64,000 nt of DNA, taken from positions 805,867 through 869,866 of the forward strand of contig VZTI01000933.1 of assembly GCA_013397865.1 (NCBI GenBank). The letters are read 5' to 3'. Both the position numbers and the translations under genes were made by a program. Positions 50,518 to 63,405 of the stretch are shown one piece after another; positions within the stretch are counted from its first letter, which is position 1, and each line of letters begins with the position of its first letter. The notes beneath the pieces are model-generated. The model was not told the origin of the DNA. It saw nothing but the letters and a program-made list of their open reading frames with translations, and did no database searches. Origin of the DNA: Struthidea cinerea (taxonomy: Eukaryota; Chordata; Aves; Passeriformes; Corcoracidae).

Positions 50518-50763
50518 AGACGTACGGGAACAATACTGAAGCAGCTTCTTTTTCACAGCAGAGACATGTTCTAGGAAGGCTGGGATATAATTTTACAGAC
50601 ATAGGCTTGGGTGATCCTGCCTTTGGGATGTTGTTATCTAATGGTAAATATACTGTACATGCTGCAGGGAGGGTGGAATGCTACTTTCCTTAATCTAAAA
50701 AACGTGTCTATGACAGAAGAGAGCTTATAACACTAAAATCAGAGAGATAAAGACGTACGGGAA
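50518..50763. repeat. 13-bp direct repeats bracketing about 220 bp
   Basis: AGACGTACGGGAA occurs at 50518-50530 and again exactly at 50751-50763. The word holds two CpGs, which are scarce here. The enclosed 220 bp is AT-rich with no recognised family. The arrangement resembles a long target-site duplication around a retroposed insert, but it could also be chance or a small duplication. Confidence 0.45.
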
Positions 50764-50948
50764 TGACAGGCACAAAGGCTCTGAAAAGGCTCCCAGCACA
50801 GTCAAGCAGATATAAGCACAGTGCCCTCACGATGCTCAAGACTATTCCCCCCCAAAAATGCGACTCTGCAGGAGCGAATCTGTGAAGGTCACGTGGCAGA
50901 GCCCGTCTCAGACGGGTTGTGTTTGGTTACTGTCCCTTTCAGCCAGAA

Positions 50949-51180
50949 TCACAGAATCAGGGAATATCCTGAGCTGGACGGGACCCACAAGGATCATCTT
51001 AGTCCAACTCCTGGCCCTGCACAGCACACCCCAAGGATCACACCGTGTGCCTGAGAGCATTGTCCAAACACTCCCGGAGCTCTGTCAGCCTTGGTGCTGT
51101 GATCAATTCCCTGGGGAGCCTTTCCAGTGCCCAGCCACCCTCTGGGGAAGAACCTTTTCCTAACATCCCACCTAAATTAC
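50949..51180 (-). mobile_element. CR1 LINE 3' fragment (different subfamily)
   Basis: Reverse complement of a CR1 3' end: TCACAGAATCAGGGAATATC, GACGGGACCCACAAGGATCAT, TCCAACTCCTGGCCCTGCAC, CACACCGTGTGCCTGAGAGC and then TCTGGGGAAGAACC. The 3' portion is the same type as the tail of the SINE at 23437, so this subfamily is close to the one that mobilised that SINE. 5'-truncated and moderately diverged. Confidence 0.92.
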
Positions 51181-54100
51181 AGTAAACCAGGTCTGAGCTA
51201 TAAACTTTTTCAAACACTTTTCTTTACCAGGATGTGCATTGCCCAGAGTGGGCCTCGGTATTTTGTGAGTGCACCTTGATCCTGTGCTCCTTCTGGTCCC
51301 AGTGTAAAGCAGCTGAACCTGGCCCGCTGCCATCCCATCCTCCCGCTCTCTCTCCCATGCCAGCAACATTCTGAGCCATTTGTCATTAAAAAAAAAAAAA
51401 AGGAATTTCTTCTGACTACCTTCCGTAGAGCCTCTCTGCCTCTGGCCCATTGTTTAGTACCTTGTCCATCTCACTGGATATTTCCAAGTTCATTCCAAGC
51501 AAGGCTCAGAATCACTCAGACCTCGGTTTATGTCCGTGTACAGCACTGTGGGGAGTGCAGAGAGGAGAAACCACGACAACCCAGGGGCTGCTGATGGATC
51601 AGGGCCTGGGGGAAGCTGATAAAAGAGCAGCATGGCTCGCACACCAAACTGCTCAGGCAGCTTGTACGAGAAATCTGCACCCAGAGAAAGGGTCACCTGA
51701 GTTCTCGCATGTTGTGACAGCTTGAGAAAATGTAAAAATAGAGAAGGGGTAGGAGGAAAGACGTAGTGAAATACAAAAGCTTTTTTTCCTTCTACAATGA
51801 AGGTGAAAAACATCCAAAAATTTCTTGTGAAATTGCTGAACAACTGTGGCATCTGATAAATCAGAGAGGGGCTCCTAGGGGTGTACAGCACTCATATGCA
51901 CACACATTTCCAGTACTGTGAGGAGTTTTTCCCACTCTTGGGCACTGCAAGTCCTATTTGTATAATAGCCTGAGAGCTCTGCTGAATACAGGTGGGCTTA
52001 AAATAAGCTTGAAATTAAACACTTGCCTACATTCCTTGCAGAATCGGAATGAAAATCCTGTGTGTTGGCACAGTCTCAGCTTTACAGATGCAAGAATTAT
52101 ACCAAGGAGAATGAAGTGAGGCTGTAATTTCCAGCAAAATAACAGACTTACAAAGCTATCAAGGGCCACAAACAAGACAGAGAGAAACAAGGCCAAGATT
52201 TTTATCTGTCCTTGAATCATGGCAGAGCGCGAAGGAAGGCACAGAGGAAAATCTTTCTTTTCCCTCCTTTTCTCCTGGCTTGGCTGAATGAGTGTGTGTC
52301 TGCAGCTCCATTCAAATCGGATTATCTCACTTTCAGAAATGAATTTGTCAAGGAAACAGCTGCTTATCACGAGGCTGCAAATAGGATGTCCCCCAGACCA
52401 CTAGCTCCCAGAACCTGGGATGAGCACTTAGAAACGTGTAGGGCTAAAGGACTGTTTGTTCTTCCTCACAGAAGACAAGTTTGGTAAGTTTTCACTATGC
52501 CAGCTCCCTGCTGCTTTCTTTCTTTTTCTTGCTTGCCCCAAGGTAAACCACTTAATTTGAAAATTATGAGAGAGTTGCATTCCTATTATTCCAGTAAAAA
52601 CATGCGAGGTTTTCTATAAATACCTCTGGTCAAACCTTTTAACATTTCCCTTTAACAAGAGAAGAAAATCATGACTCTAATTTGAAATGTAAACTGACGA
52701 TGCCATGATTGAGATTTTCAATGTAGAGTGAAAAAAAACCCCACAAAACCCAACGAAGAAAAAAATAAAAAGAAACAAACTGATAAACTAGGGTATATTT
52801 AATTTGGGTGGCTTTTTATATACCTCCACAGCAATGACTAACCATATCAAGCCAAGGGTTCTTGAGGTGTTTTTGGCAACAGGATGGAATTGCATTTCCT
52901 ACTGCTGAAGAGCAGCATCAAGCCTCCACAGCAGGACTCAGCCAGCTTGGAGCACGGGTAAAAAATGTGTGGGTGTGCTCTCAACCACACAGATATATCC
53001 ATTATCCAGTGTTTAATCCTGTTCTATGTCTGACCACTGGCCCATCCCTTGCACATGCAGCCACTCTTTGCTGAACAGTCACTGGTCTCGAAAGTGCTAA
53101 TACTTATTTACCTTCAAGCCCTTGGAAGTAGACATGCAGAAGTTTATTTAAATATTTAAGTAAATTAGATTGTCTTGTTTTTCAGAAAAAACTACATAAA
53201 ATACACAAAATATTTTGGTGTGAATAGAAGCTAAAGAGACACAAAGAAAGTGCCTGAAACTTTCTTTAGTGCTCTCCTGATGCAAATCTACATCCAACAA
53301 AACCAGGTTTTTCCAAGGCTTTCAAGTATATGGGAAATTTCTGCATAAAAACCGATTTCAAAGGACTCACTAAGGACTGATTTTGAAGTACAAAGCAGTC
53401 ACAGAACACAGACTTGAATGGTAGCTCCTCGTGAGCGTAGCTTGAAGTTGCTCCTGAAAGTGGCCTTAAAGAAGAACTTCCTCCTGTCATGAACAGGAAA
53501 AAAAGGCAAAGAAGAAGTGCCGTGAGATGGGGAGAAATGACCCTTAGGATTCCAGAAATGGCTTGGTCCTAGACCTGTAGTTCAGTGCCAGGGACAGGCT
53601 TTGTTCCTAAAAGCTCTGACACAGTGAGGACGTGACACAGGGACTGCTTAGGAAAAGAACCTGTTGTGGAATTCAGTGTGTTCTGGGCCAGTAATGAACC
53701 CTTTTCCTCAGCCCAACACCTGGTATTCAGATGATGGATTATGTGACTTTTGTGTTCCTAAAAGAGCTGTGTGATTCCTTCTGTCCCAGGCTGACAGGAT
53801 TAAGGATTAGTGAAGTCTGGAGAGGAGCTCCCACTGGTGAAATCAAGCAGCCACAATCTCCCTTCCTCCCAGAATGAGTCAGGATTCCTTTTTGTTCATT
53901 TGTTTCACACAGTCAGACACTGCCACACTGCTCAATACCACCAAGAAAAAAAGAAACAAACAGCAAAACAAACTTTGGATTTGTAACTTAAATGAATGTG
54001 TACTGAAATAAAACATGGGAAAAAGCTAGAGAGAACAGCAAGCTTCAAGTTTCGTGTATTGCTGTTTGTCTCACTGCATAAGGGGTGTTACAAAACCATC

Positions 54101-56319
54101 AAAGATGTTCAGTGGTTTGCCCCAGCCCCATCCTTGCTGAACTCACGGCTGGATGCTGTCAGGTTTTGGTCCCCCGCCAGGGAGCATCCTGCCTCAGCAT
54201 CCACGGCCTCTGCGGGGGCAGTTACCTGCCTGCCTTCTGGTGAGTCTGAAGGGAAGGCAAAAAAAGGCCAGACTAATTCCTGTTGCTACTGTACGGCTCA
54301 GGAAGCATGAAGTATTTATCAGTTTGAGCGAGCCAATTGCTTTGCCAGTCTCACTAGCAGCCTGTCAGATGAGTGCTGCCTCTCCCAGCAGCGCAGGGAG
54401 CTGCAGAGCTGCAGAAGGGTCACTCAGCTCATGGCTCACTCACCTCCTGCTTTGTGGGACTAAGATAACTGTGCAAATGGAGCCCAGAAGAAATCAGAGC
54501 AGCATTCTGCTATGGGTTGCTGTCTTCAGACACACATGGCTGCCTTTTTCCCGAATCACAGGGTTAATGAAGAGATGCTGAAGGATCTCAAGGTGAATCG
54601 GGAACAGAGAGATTGATTTTGCAAACTGCTGAATTGAACTCTGGATTAAGTGTGAGCCCAGAGATAAGTAAAGTAGCCCTTAAAGCTGTAACACCCTATT
54701 GCTCCTCCCAGTCTTCAATTTCTCTTTCTCTTCTGCTCTGCAACAGATTGATATGAATTACTCAATAATCACCGCATCCCCTGGGCTTCAGCCTTCAACT
54801 GACAGAGAAGACCTTATCTCTGTCCTGAGAGTAAACTGTCCTTTTTCTAGTTTTTCAACTATTTGCTCTGAACTTTAGGGACAGAATATCAGACACCCAA
54901 TCCTAGCACAAAATCTTCTCTCATTTCATAATAATCAGGGAAAAATCTAGTAATCAATAATCATATTCAATAAGCCTTGTGTGTGTATAAGACTGTGTGT
55001 GACTTTACCTAAGTCACTGAATTTTTTTATGCTACTGTTCTCAATCTGTTCTGAGAAATTATAGTTCTCTCTTTTTCTGCTTTTTTTGTTTGGTTAGACC
55101 TCAGCTACTTCAGCACAAGGTCCCTAAAGCAGCCCCCAAATCAGAGTAGTGCCCAAAGACACATGCAAAGATAAATACATATGTACACACGTACCCATAA
55201 AGATGGCACTTTAAACTAGATTTATGATTGTCTCTCATATTTTGGGATGAGAAGAGGTATATTATTAAATTCAGAGGCACTAAATAACTAGTAAACCATA
55301 ACAATATACCCTAAATAAACCAGGCTCTATTAGCTGTACTCTACCATTCCCTTTGAAAGAAGTGCCCCTCAGAACAAGAAAATGGCATTTCAGGCTCACA
55401 CTCCTACTTCAGTTTAAAACAAATCCTTAGCAGTAGAAAATGAAAGAAATTATTTTAAACAGATAATGAGTTTCAAGGTGAGCACCTTACCCCTGGCACT
55501 TTTCAATTAAGAGTGCAGGACTTGCATGTCTTGAGAATACTATTACTGACAGTGCTGTTCTAATATATTTTTAGAGGATTGCCCTCAGGGCTCCAGTTTC
55601 TTCAATCCACATCCTCGTCTCTTCCTTCCGAGGTTCCTGCTGAGTTTCTGACAACCCATAATATTTCAACCCCTCTCATCCTTTCCACCTTCCTCCCAAC
55701 TAAAACTGAACAAACATTTTTTAACCTACTTTATTGTTGTTTTTCTCCCAGCTGAAGGCCCCACGTGTGACTAGGCTGTTTGAACGTCCTCGGGAAAGGT
55801 GGTGCTGGTGGATGAGAATTAGCAGACTGGCCTGAAGAATTCTGTCGGTGCTGTCTGTGGGACTGCATACAGATTGCTCTGTTCAAGCCTCAGGTGTGCT
55901 CAGGGGTGGAAAACCAGCAAAAACCTGTGTGTGAATAAACGCCAGCTCTCCTCCCCCTCCTGCTTTACACCAAATACAAAGTCTGGGCTTGCTAGAAGGC
56001 AATTTTGGGGAACTTTGGTCTTGCTGCTGCTTACAACAACCAGCTTGAAGCCCAAACAGGACTTGGACTAACCCAGGGCACAAGTTTAGCAGCTCCTACT
56101 CATTTCACAAGGCTGCTCTCCCAAAATAAAGCCACTGCAGTGTCCAGAGGAGAAGAGTTCCTGTTCACCATCCCATTCACACTGCTTTTCATTCCTTTAC
56201 CTTTTTTCACAACACATAAATACAAACAAAACAAAAGCTTCTCTAATTAAATTCAACATCTTGTCACAAGGTTGAGAAGTTCCAGGTTGCAGACATTTCT
56301 GTGCCCACTGACAGCTGTG
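51181..56319. other. Non-coding stretch, nothing firm
   Basis: Single-copy DNA. An exon-like interval at 52306-52483 is noted separately. Other open frames (142 aa or less) lack domains; the 54153-54581 frame lies in a GC-richer patch with overlapping frames. Confidence 0.5.
52306..52483 (+). other. Weak candidate internal exon
   Basis: A pyrimidine-rich stretch ends in GTGTCTGCAG just before 52306, and a consensus donor TTTG/GTAAGT follows 52483. The 178-bp interval is open in the frame of the 91-aa reading frame 52212-52487. The encoded peptide is not one I recognise. Splice-like pairs arise by chance in tens of kilobases, so this is weak. Confidence 0.12.
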
Positions 56320-56470
56320 CTATGATGATTATTATTAATAACAGCTACAAGTACGCTTGAAGTAGCACACGAGCACCGAGCAGGCAGCCCAAAGACATCA
56401 TTTATTTCTTGGCTCATGTTAGATTTATTGTATCAGGGGTTGTTTTGCAATTAATCTACAGCTCCTGAAA
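56320..56470. promoter_or_regulatory. Candidate conserved non-coding element
   Basis: Unique sequence with ATTATTATTAATAACAG, CATCATTTATTTC and TTTTGCAATTAATCTAC, plus three retained CpGs. No open frame or repeat. Based on texture only. Confidence 0.22.
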
Positions 56471-59400
56471 ACTCTACCACCTTTCTAATGTGGGGAGAAT
56501 GTGGCTCCTATGAACTGGGTGTGAAGGTTATGATGTGCGTAATGAGAGCCAGTGTTTACAAAGCACAGCAACAAGTCCCCTCTGCACCAGAAGCCTGGCA
56601 AAATGGGGAGTTTACAAATCCCTGGATCTTTGTAAAAGGACACAAGACCCAGTTTTTATTGCATATGTCACTTGCCATTGCTGGAAGGAGCCAGCGATGT
56701 ATCCAGACATATAAACTACTCAGACGAAATTAAGGAAAAACAGCACCTTCCCAGTTTCCATTAACACAGAACAGTGCTGCTTTTAAAAACCACCCCACCA
56801 TGGGAGAGAAAAACCATTTCTCCAGATCCTATTGAAAAAAAAGATGAAGAAAAAAAGCTCAAACTTGCTGAAAAGAAAGGGTGAGAAACTTTTTAACAGG
56901 GGGCTGTCAGGACTGTGCTCTGATCCTCTCTTTTGATATAGGTGGACTGAGAGATTTATTTCAGGGGCCTACAGAATCTCAGATCCATCAAACACCTCAG
57001 CTCTTGCCCAGGATCAGTCTGGATGGGTTGCTGCAGACGGATGGTTACTTCCACACCTTTCCCTCTGCATTTCAACAGCTTGGGTTTACTGAAAGATCAG
57101 CTGTGTGAATGTCTGGAGTTTTAGGTAAAGTTCCTTCATTGTCCAGGCCACCACAGGGAAAAAGAATCTCAAGATAAAGACAGTGGGAGTGAAGAACATC
57201 CTCTTCACTGTGAGGAGGAAATGAAGGGAGGATCCAGTCTCACTGACTTTTAGGATGTGAGAGCATCACGTTCCATTATTCTAGCTCCTCCCTCTCATAC
57301 ACTAGAGGCTTCTTACTTGTACACACACCTAAGGCTCAGCGTGCAACAGATGCAGAAAAGTTCTCTAGAATGACCAAGATCAGTAATGCTTTCTCAGGTA
57401 TCATAAGTTTACAGGTCAATATCTAGGAGGAACACGATTGCATTTATGTGTGGCTTGTTAGAATGCCAAGATAAAAATATCTACAATTCCATAAGTCCAC
57501 GTTTATTTTTGCACACCCTAGTCTTTTACACAAATAATGCTAACTCAAGCAAGTCTACACCAGGAACTGTTAGATTATAAATGTGATTTTTGTTTCTGAG
57601 ACCGTAACTACAAAGTGTTTTCTACTATATTGGATTACTCAAAATTATTCTGAGAAAAGGCAGAATTGTATGGATCATCATTTCTAATTCTTGTCTCTTC
57701 TAAAAGGTAACAAGTATGAGAAAATCCACTGAGGTATTTTTGATACATAAAACAGCTAAAAGCAGTCTCCTCACGTGATTAAAATAACAGTACCCCGAAT
57801 CCTCTGATGTGCCAGGTACACTCACTGCTCAGAACTTCAGCACAGAAAGCTGCCATGGACCTCTGCCACAGAGGTGTAGCAGCATCCCTTGGTCATGCAA
57901 GGCAGTGGCTATTCAATCACACCTCCACTCTCACCCCTTTTCACTCTGTTAGGTGCATGCCCTACCTCAGGACACGTTCCACCACACAGCAGCCTTGACC
58001 CACTGCACATGTCTGGGCAGCCAAACTGCTTCACCGGGCACAGGCAGCCAAACAGCTCCAACATGTCCCCAGCCATGTCCAGAGTAACCTGGTGACACAG
58101 ACGGGAGGGAGACAGCCAAAAATGAGAGTCTCTAATAGCTCGCTGAATGCACAGGAGCTGTGCATCGCTGCGTTTGCAAATTAGCTGCCTCAGAATTTCA
58201 AAGAGAGCTCGAAAGATTCAAATGACAAGTATGCTCCCATCTGGTGAAAAATTCTCTTTCAAAGGAGAGGAGAATCATGCTGCACTGACCAAAGTGCCTT
58301 GCCAGTAAGACTTTGAAATAACAACACACGATTTTCTCCAGCTGAGAAGAAAACTGTTTGGGAAAAGCCTCCAGTCACAGATTTGAAAACCTCTGCAGGC
58401 TCACTCAACCTAAAAAAAAAACAGAATTCGTGAAAAGGCAATCCGTGTGACCCAAAAAAAATCATACCCAGCTATTAGCAGAATCCATATGCAATAGAAC
58501 TACCAGCTTGCATAGAATAACTAATGAACAGCAGGCTTCTCTTTTCTCAAATCCATCCAAATCCAGATCTTCTTCACAGAATAATATAAAAATAATTTCT
58601 CATAAGAATAAATTGAAGAAACATGTCTTCTTTTTTTTTTTCTTTTTGTCTTGGCTCAACAAAAAATAGTTCACCTCAAGTCAAGTTTGTTCAAGCATAT
58701 GGAGACAAACTTTTATAGACTTTAAGCAAACATATCAAAGAAAAGTGACAGGATGTGATAAATATTTTTTCATTATTTATTACAAGCTAATCAAAAGGCA
58801 TATCTGTAATGTCTGTATTTTATTCCAGATGATACCTAACGTAGTTAATTTCCATCAATAAGGTTTTTTAATGTCAGAAACATTCATTACATGCTGGCTC
58901 CTATAACCTGTTGGGAAATTACTCCTCCTAAGCTAACCAATAGGAAATCCTACAGTGATAACATAATTGAAGCAGTGCATAAGAAATAAATGGCCTGATC
59001 AACATCAATCCCTGTTCAATAACCTATTAATGCATCATCTAAACAAGCACTTAACTGACAACTGGCATCCCTCTGCAGGAGGCAGAATGAGACAAAAATA
59101 CTGGCAAAATCATCCCGACTATTTTAATGGCAGGAACAGCAGTGGTTCCTCTCGGTAAGTCTGAAGGACATCATCAGCCAGTTATTAGTCTCCTTTTTCT
59201 AGACATCCACATTTCCACCACCCTAGCTGCATTAGAAAGAGATTTTGGAAATATGAGTTCAGTGTTGGGGAACCAGGGAGGTCAGAGGTGTTAAAATTGG
59301 TCCCACCAAGTTTTATTTCTCTTGCAGAAAGATCAAAAAGTTCTGATTTTAGCTGAGAAGCTCAGCTCCCTGCTTAAACTGGGAGATGCCTTACCTGCCT

Positions 59401-62399
59401 CTCCAACAAAAAATGAACAAACAGATTTTAAAATAAAATACAATACCTCATTACACATGCCATCCTTTGTCTTTTAATTTTAGCCAGAAATACATGAGCA
59501 GGAGATGCTAACAATTTTTAATTTTAAGGGCAGGAAGAACTGTGGCAATCACCCAATCAGATCTGCTTGAGTACGTGGAATGGTCCCCAGAAATTCCCAT
59601 ACCAAAAGGAATAAAATGTGGCTGAACTGAAAGCACTCCTCTTAGAAAGCAAATTCTTATTTAAAGACTGTGAGTAGCAATCAACAAATCACTTTCCTCA
59701 ATAAATTACTGTAGCAGTTAATTAAAATGTGTCCCTTATGTTCAGTTTTCTTTGGCATCCAACATGTAGAGAGCAGACTTTGTTTTATCTTGCGTTACAT
59801 CCAGGCAAATTTTGTAAGGTCTGGCAGTAATATTTCTCTACAAAAAATGGATAGAAACTGGAGGCACCTTTCTGGTACACTGCCTGATACTTCACCACCA
59901 TCAAAAAAAAGGCACAAATGTGCCTTCTACTCCAGTTTCTGCTTGTGACTGGTGCCTGGAAGGTGTTTGTCCTGCAGCTACCACAGGTGTCACAACTTGT
60001 GCCAACACCTCTTCAATCACAACCACCACCTGTCCTGGCTAGGGTGCTCTGGCCCATGAGTCCCAACACAAGCTGCCATCACACCTTCATTCCGTGGTGC
60101 ACAGAGATCTTTCCGTAATAAATACAAAAGCTCTTTAATTTTGTCCAGTTTTCCCTCCACACTGCAGATGCTCATGATGAAAGATGCCTTGTTATTGTCT
60201 CCTTGCTACTCTGAACAGACTGAATGCTGTAAACTCTCCCAAAAGGACAAAGATTTCAAAAGATCTGTGGGAAGCAGGACAAAAGAATCTTTTTTTTCCG
60301 ACAGCCCAGCTTCTTCTATGGACCCCTTTTTCCTCCTCCCTGCCCCCAAGGTGACGTAGACTCCCTCTCCCACTGCCCAAAGGGGAAAAGTTGACTCTGC
60401 CATTTCCAGATGTGTGCAAGGGCAGGAGGAACTGGTACTGCAGGAATGCCCCAGCTCACGTGTGGAGCCTTTCCTGGGCAGGGATGGGCGGCTTATCCCT
60501 GTGCTGCTCTCCCAGATGTTCTCCCTGCCCCAGCTGAGGCAGGGAAGGCAGCCCAGTGCCCTGGGCAGCTCCAGGCTTTGCAGTATCCAAAACCTGCCCT
60601 GCTCTCAGGTCAATGGACCAGAGCTGTGTGCGTTGGGGTGAATCACATTAGAGCTATTTAGTACTGGGAATTTCTATATTTATAACCTAACAGTGGCAAC
60701 TTAAGTGCTCCAAGGTCCCTGGACTCACACATCTATCTTCTGGAATTACTTGTCATTGAGGTGCCAAACCCAGGAGCATCAGGATGACAGTTTGTTAAAA
60801 TGGGCAAGCTAAAAGATCCTGCTCAGTTAACACTTGAATGGCTTATGAGCCACTCATTTTAATATTTGATTTAAGTTTGAGGGAGTTGATTGCGTGTGGA
60901 AGTGCAGGGCCTGACAATAAACAAAGGAGTCACTCATAGGGCAAAAGCCTTTTCTTCAAACGAAACTTGCAGAATCATGGCAGGCTGTCTCTTGTTCTGA
61001 ACCTGTTTTTCCTACAACTGGTTTGAACACACACTGGTCCTGGGCATCTTCTACACAGCAACAGTCAAAATATGTGACAGCTCTGTCATCCAGATGTGCT
61101 TTGGTTTTGTACCATTGTTTTACTTGCAGATGTAGCACCAGCTACCACAAACGAGGGTATTTCATCTAGTGCTCTCAGCCCTCAGCTCCTCGCCACCATC
61201 TCTCTGACAGCTGTTGCTGAACTGGGGGTACCTCACTTTTCCTGGCAGAGCTGCTTGGAAGAGCCTTTCTTGCGTCAATCAGAAGAAATGGCTGGGTTAG
61301 CCAAATGGAACAGGTCTGACCAGTATGTGGGGTTTGGAGAGGGCAGTAGGTGGGATGTGTTCTGGGGCTGACACGTCTCACACCATGCAGGACCCTCAGC
61401 ACACACCATGGGTGGATGTTTTACCAGTGCTTGGGCTCTTCTTTCCCATCAGAGACTCTGCAAGCAGCCACCAAAACACAGCTGTGGCATAACTAGGCGA
61501 GAATTAAGTGAAACTACCCACATATCTCTTCTTAACAACAAGCACTGCCTGAGATTTCAAAAGTTTATAAAATTCCAGAGGGGTTAGGGCTTTTTCCCCC
61601 AGCCACCAAAAAGCTGTTCATTGTGGAAGAGCAATCTCCTCCTTTCTGAGACCCCACTGAGCGAAAAGTGCAGAAGCTGAAGGAGGAAAAAAAAAAAAAG
61701 CCAGGCAAATATTTCTTCTGCTATCTGGTCACCTCCTTTTCAAAGGGATGTAACTCAGTGCAGCTACAATGCAGGGAAGTCAAAAAGTCACTACCCATCA
61801 TATGTACAGGAGATACAAACCACATCCAGGCCCTTAATACTCCCAGTGAGCAATTCTAGGCACTTGGGCACTGGTTTATGGCAGCCTGGACAGGAACTAA
61901 AATGTATTTAGGAAGTTCCTATTAGAAACATGGTATTTTCATCTAAGGGCCTCAGACTATGTTCTGAATTTTTAACTATATAAACAAATATGATGATCTT
62001 TGCTATTTAGAGAGAAGTAGATGGAAACAGGGATCAGAACAGTGTGTAGGTAAGAGCACAGCTAAAGACAGACCAAGTGAAATCATGGTACAAAAGAGCA
62101 ACACACCCGCTGGGATAAGGAAGGATACAGAGACACACAGAGAATGCCATTGTCTTCAACTTCCAGGTCTCAAAAATGCCTGAGAATAAAAACTCCATGA
62201 GTCAAAAACATCATCATAAACTTCTTGAAGTACTTACTTCTGCTTATTCCTGCCTTTCATAGTGTAAAACACACTGTATATGAAAATCTGCCATCCCAAA
62301 TTTCATTTTATGGTAAAATATAATGAATCAAAATGAAATATTTCAGAAAAAGGAAGAAATCGCAGAAATGAAAAAGCTGTAGTTAGGTCAGTTAGCATT
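56471..62399. other. Non-coding stretch, nothing recognised
   Basis: Single-copy DNA with T- and A-runs near 58630 and 61688. Overlapping frames in the GC-richer patch 60400-60660 occur in two phases and have no domain. No LTR, CR1 or SINE copy recognised in this 6-kb stretch. Confidence 0.5.
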
Positions 62400-62610
62400 C
62401 CAAATAATTTGTTTGAAAAATTCTTTGAAAGCCGCCAGCTCCTGACAGTTGGGTTTTTTTAACACAACAGGATTTTTCTAATAAAAAGCTACTCTGTTTA
62501 TTATTTTTTGACTGCTTGACTTCAAGTAAAGCTCATTTTAAGCAGATTATATTGCAATTAGATCTAACAACTTTTGCACATCATGATTAAAGACTTACAC
62601 CACTGAACTC
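62400..62610. promoter_or_regulatory. Candidate conserved non-coding element
   Basis: AT-rich unique DNA with TGTTTATTATTTTTTGAC, TTCAAGTAAAG and ATATTGCAATTAGATC. No coding potential. Motif-density call only. Confidence 0.2.
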
Positions 62611-63006
62611 TGAGGGAGAGAGAATTGCCTTAGACCAGTGACTTAATATTGTTCAGTAAGTCCATTCTTGTTTGTGAGGAAGTGGCTGATATTTCCTGCA
62701 GTCAGACCCTGCCTGACCCTCGCTAAGTGGAATGCAGTTCAAAGATTTGCCATTGCAGTGTAGATTTCTAAGCAACATTTTTCACCGTCATTATGCAAAT
62801 TCAGTGTCGAGCCAAACCTTCCGGGATGGATTCAGTTATGGGACTCTTATTTGATCATCTGGCCGTGGCTGCAGGCCCTCCACCTGAACAGCACATCAGG
62901 ATGTCTGAGATCAGATAGTGCCTGCATGTACAACCAAAAATCCGTGGGCAAGCTGGCCAACAGCACAGCCCTGTTTTCTGGTGGCTGGACATTCCTGGTT
63001 GGGGTC
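62611..63006. other. Non-coding stretch upstream of LTR A4
   Basis: Ordinary sequence. The 212-aa frame starting at 62851 reads from here into the antisense of LTR A4 and is not credible as a gene. Confidence 0.55.
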
Positions 63007-63011
63007 TTCCT
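63007..63011. repeat. Left target-site duplication of LTR A4
   Basis: TTCCT, matched by TTCCT at 63401-63405. If the LTR terminal T is counted as host, the pair becomes TTCCTT/TTCCTC, six bases with one mismatch. Confidence 0.6.
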
Positions 63012-63400
63012 TGCAGTAATGACACATGGGCAAGGACTTTGCTCATCAGGTGGAGAAATGCAAAGCCGTTTATTGCGCAGTCAGAATTCCCTAAATACCA
63101 GCACCCAGCAGGATATAACATCATATAAACAGGAAAGATGTTCACCACAGTGTCCCCCAATCACCTGGGGGATTACACAGATTTTACCTAGTATGGTAAT
63201 AGGCAAACAATGCCCTAGAAGGCCACAAACTACAATTAACACTTCTCATAGGCCCAGTCTGTCCATAAACACACAATCCTCTCTCAGTCCATCCCCGGTG
63301 ACCTGGATGCACTCCCAGGGTCACCTCCGGGCCCAGGACAGAGGCCCTCTCTCTGATCCTCAGGGCCTGTCTCTCCACCACCACCCAGTGCACTCCAACA
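63012..63400 (-). mobile_element. Solo LTR, family A, copy 4
   Basis: A 389-bp family A LTR, sense on the minus strand. By eye it differs from copy 1 at roughly a dozen positions, several being C/T or G/A changes at CpG-like sites. Its sense 5' end carries GGTGGTGGTGG in place of the TATGTGCTGG block of copies 1 and 2. The poly(A) signal AATAAA followed by CGGC is as in copy 1. Flanked by TTCCT on both sides. Confidence 0.9.
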
Positions 63401-63405
63401 TTCCT

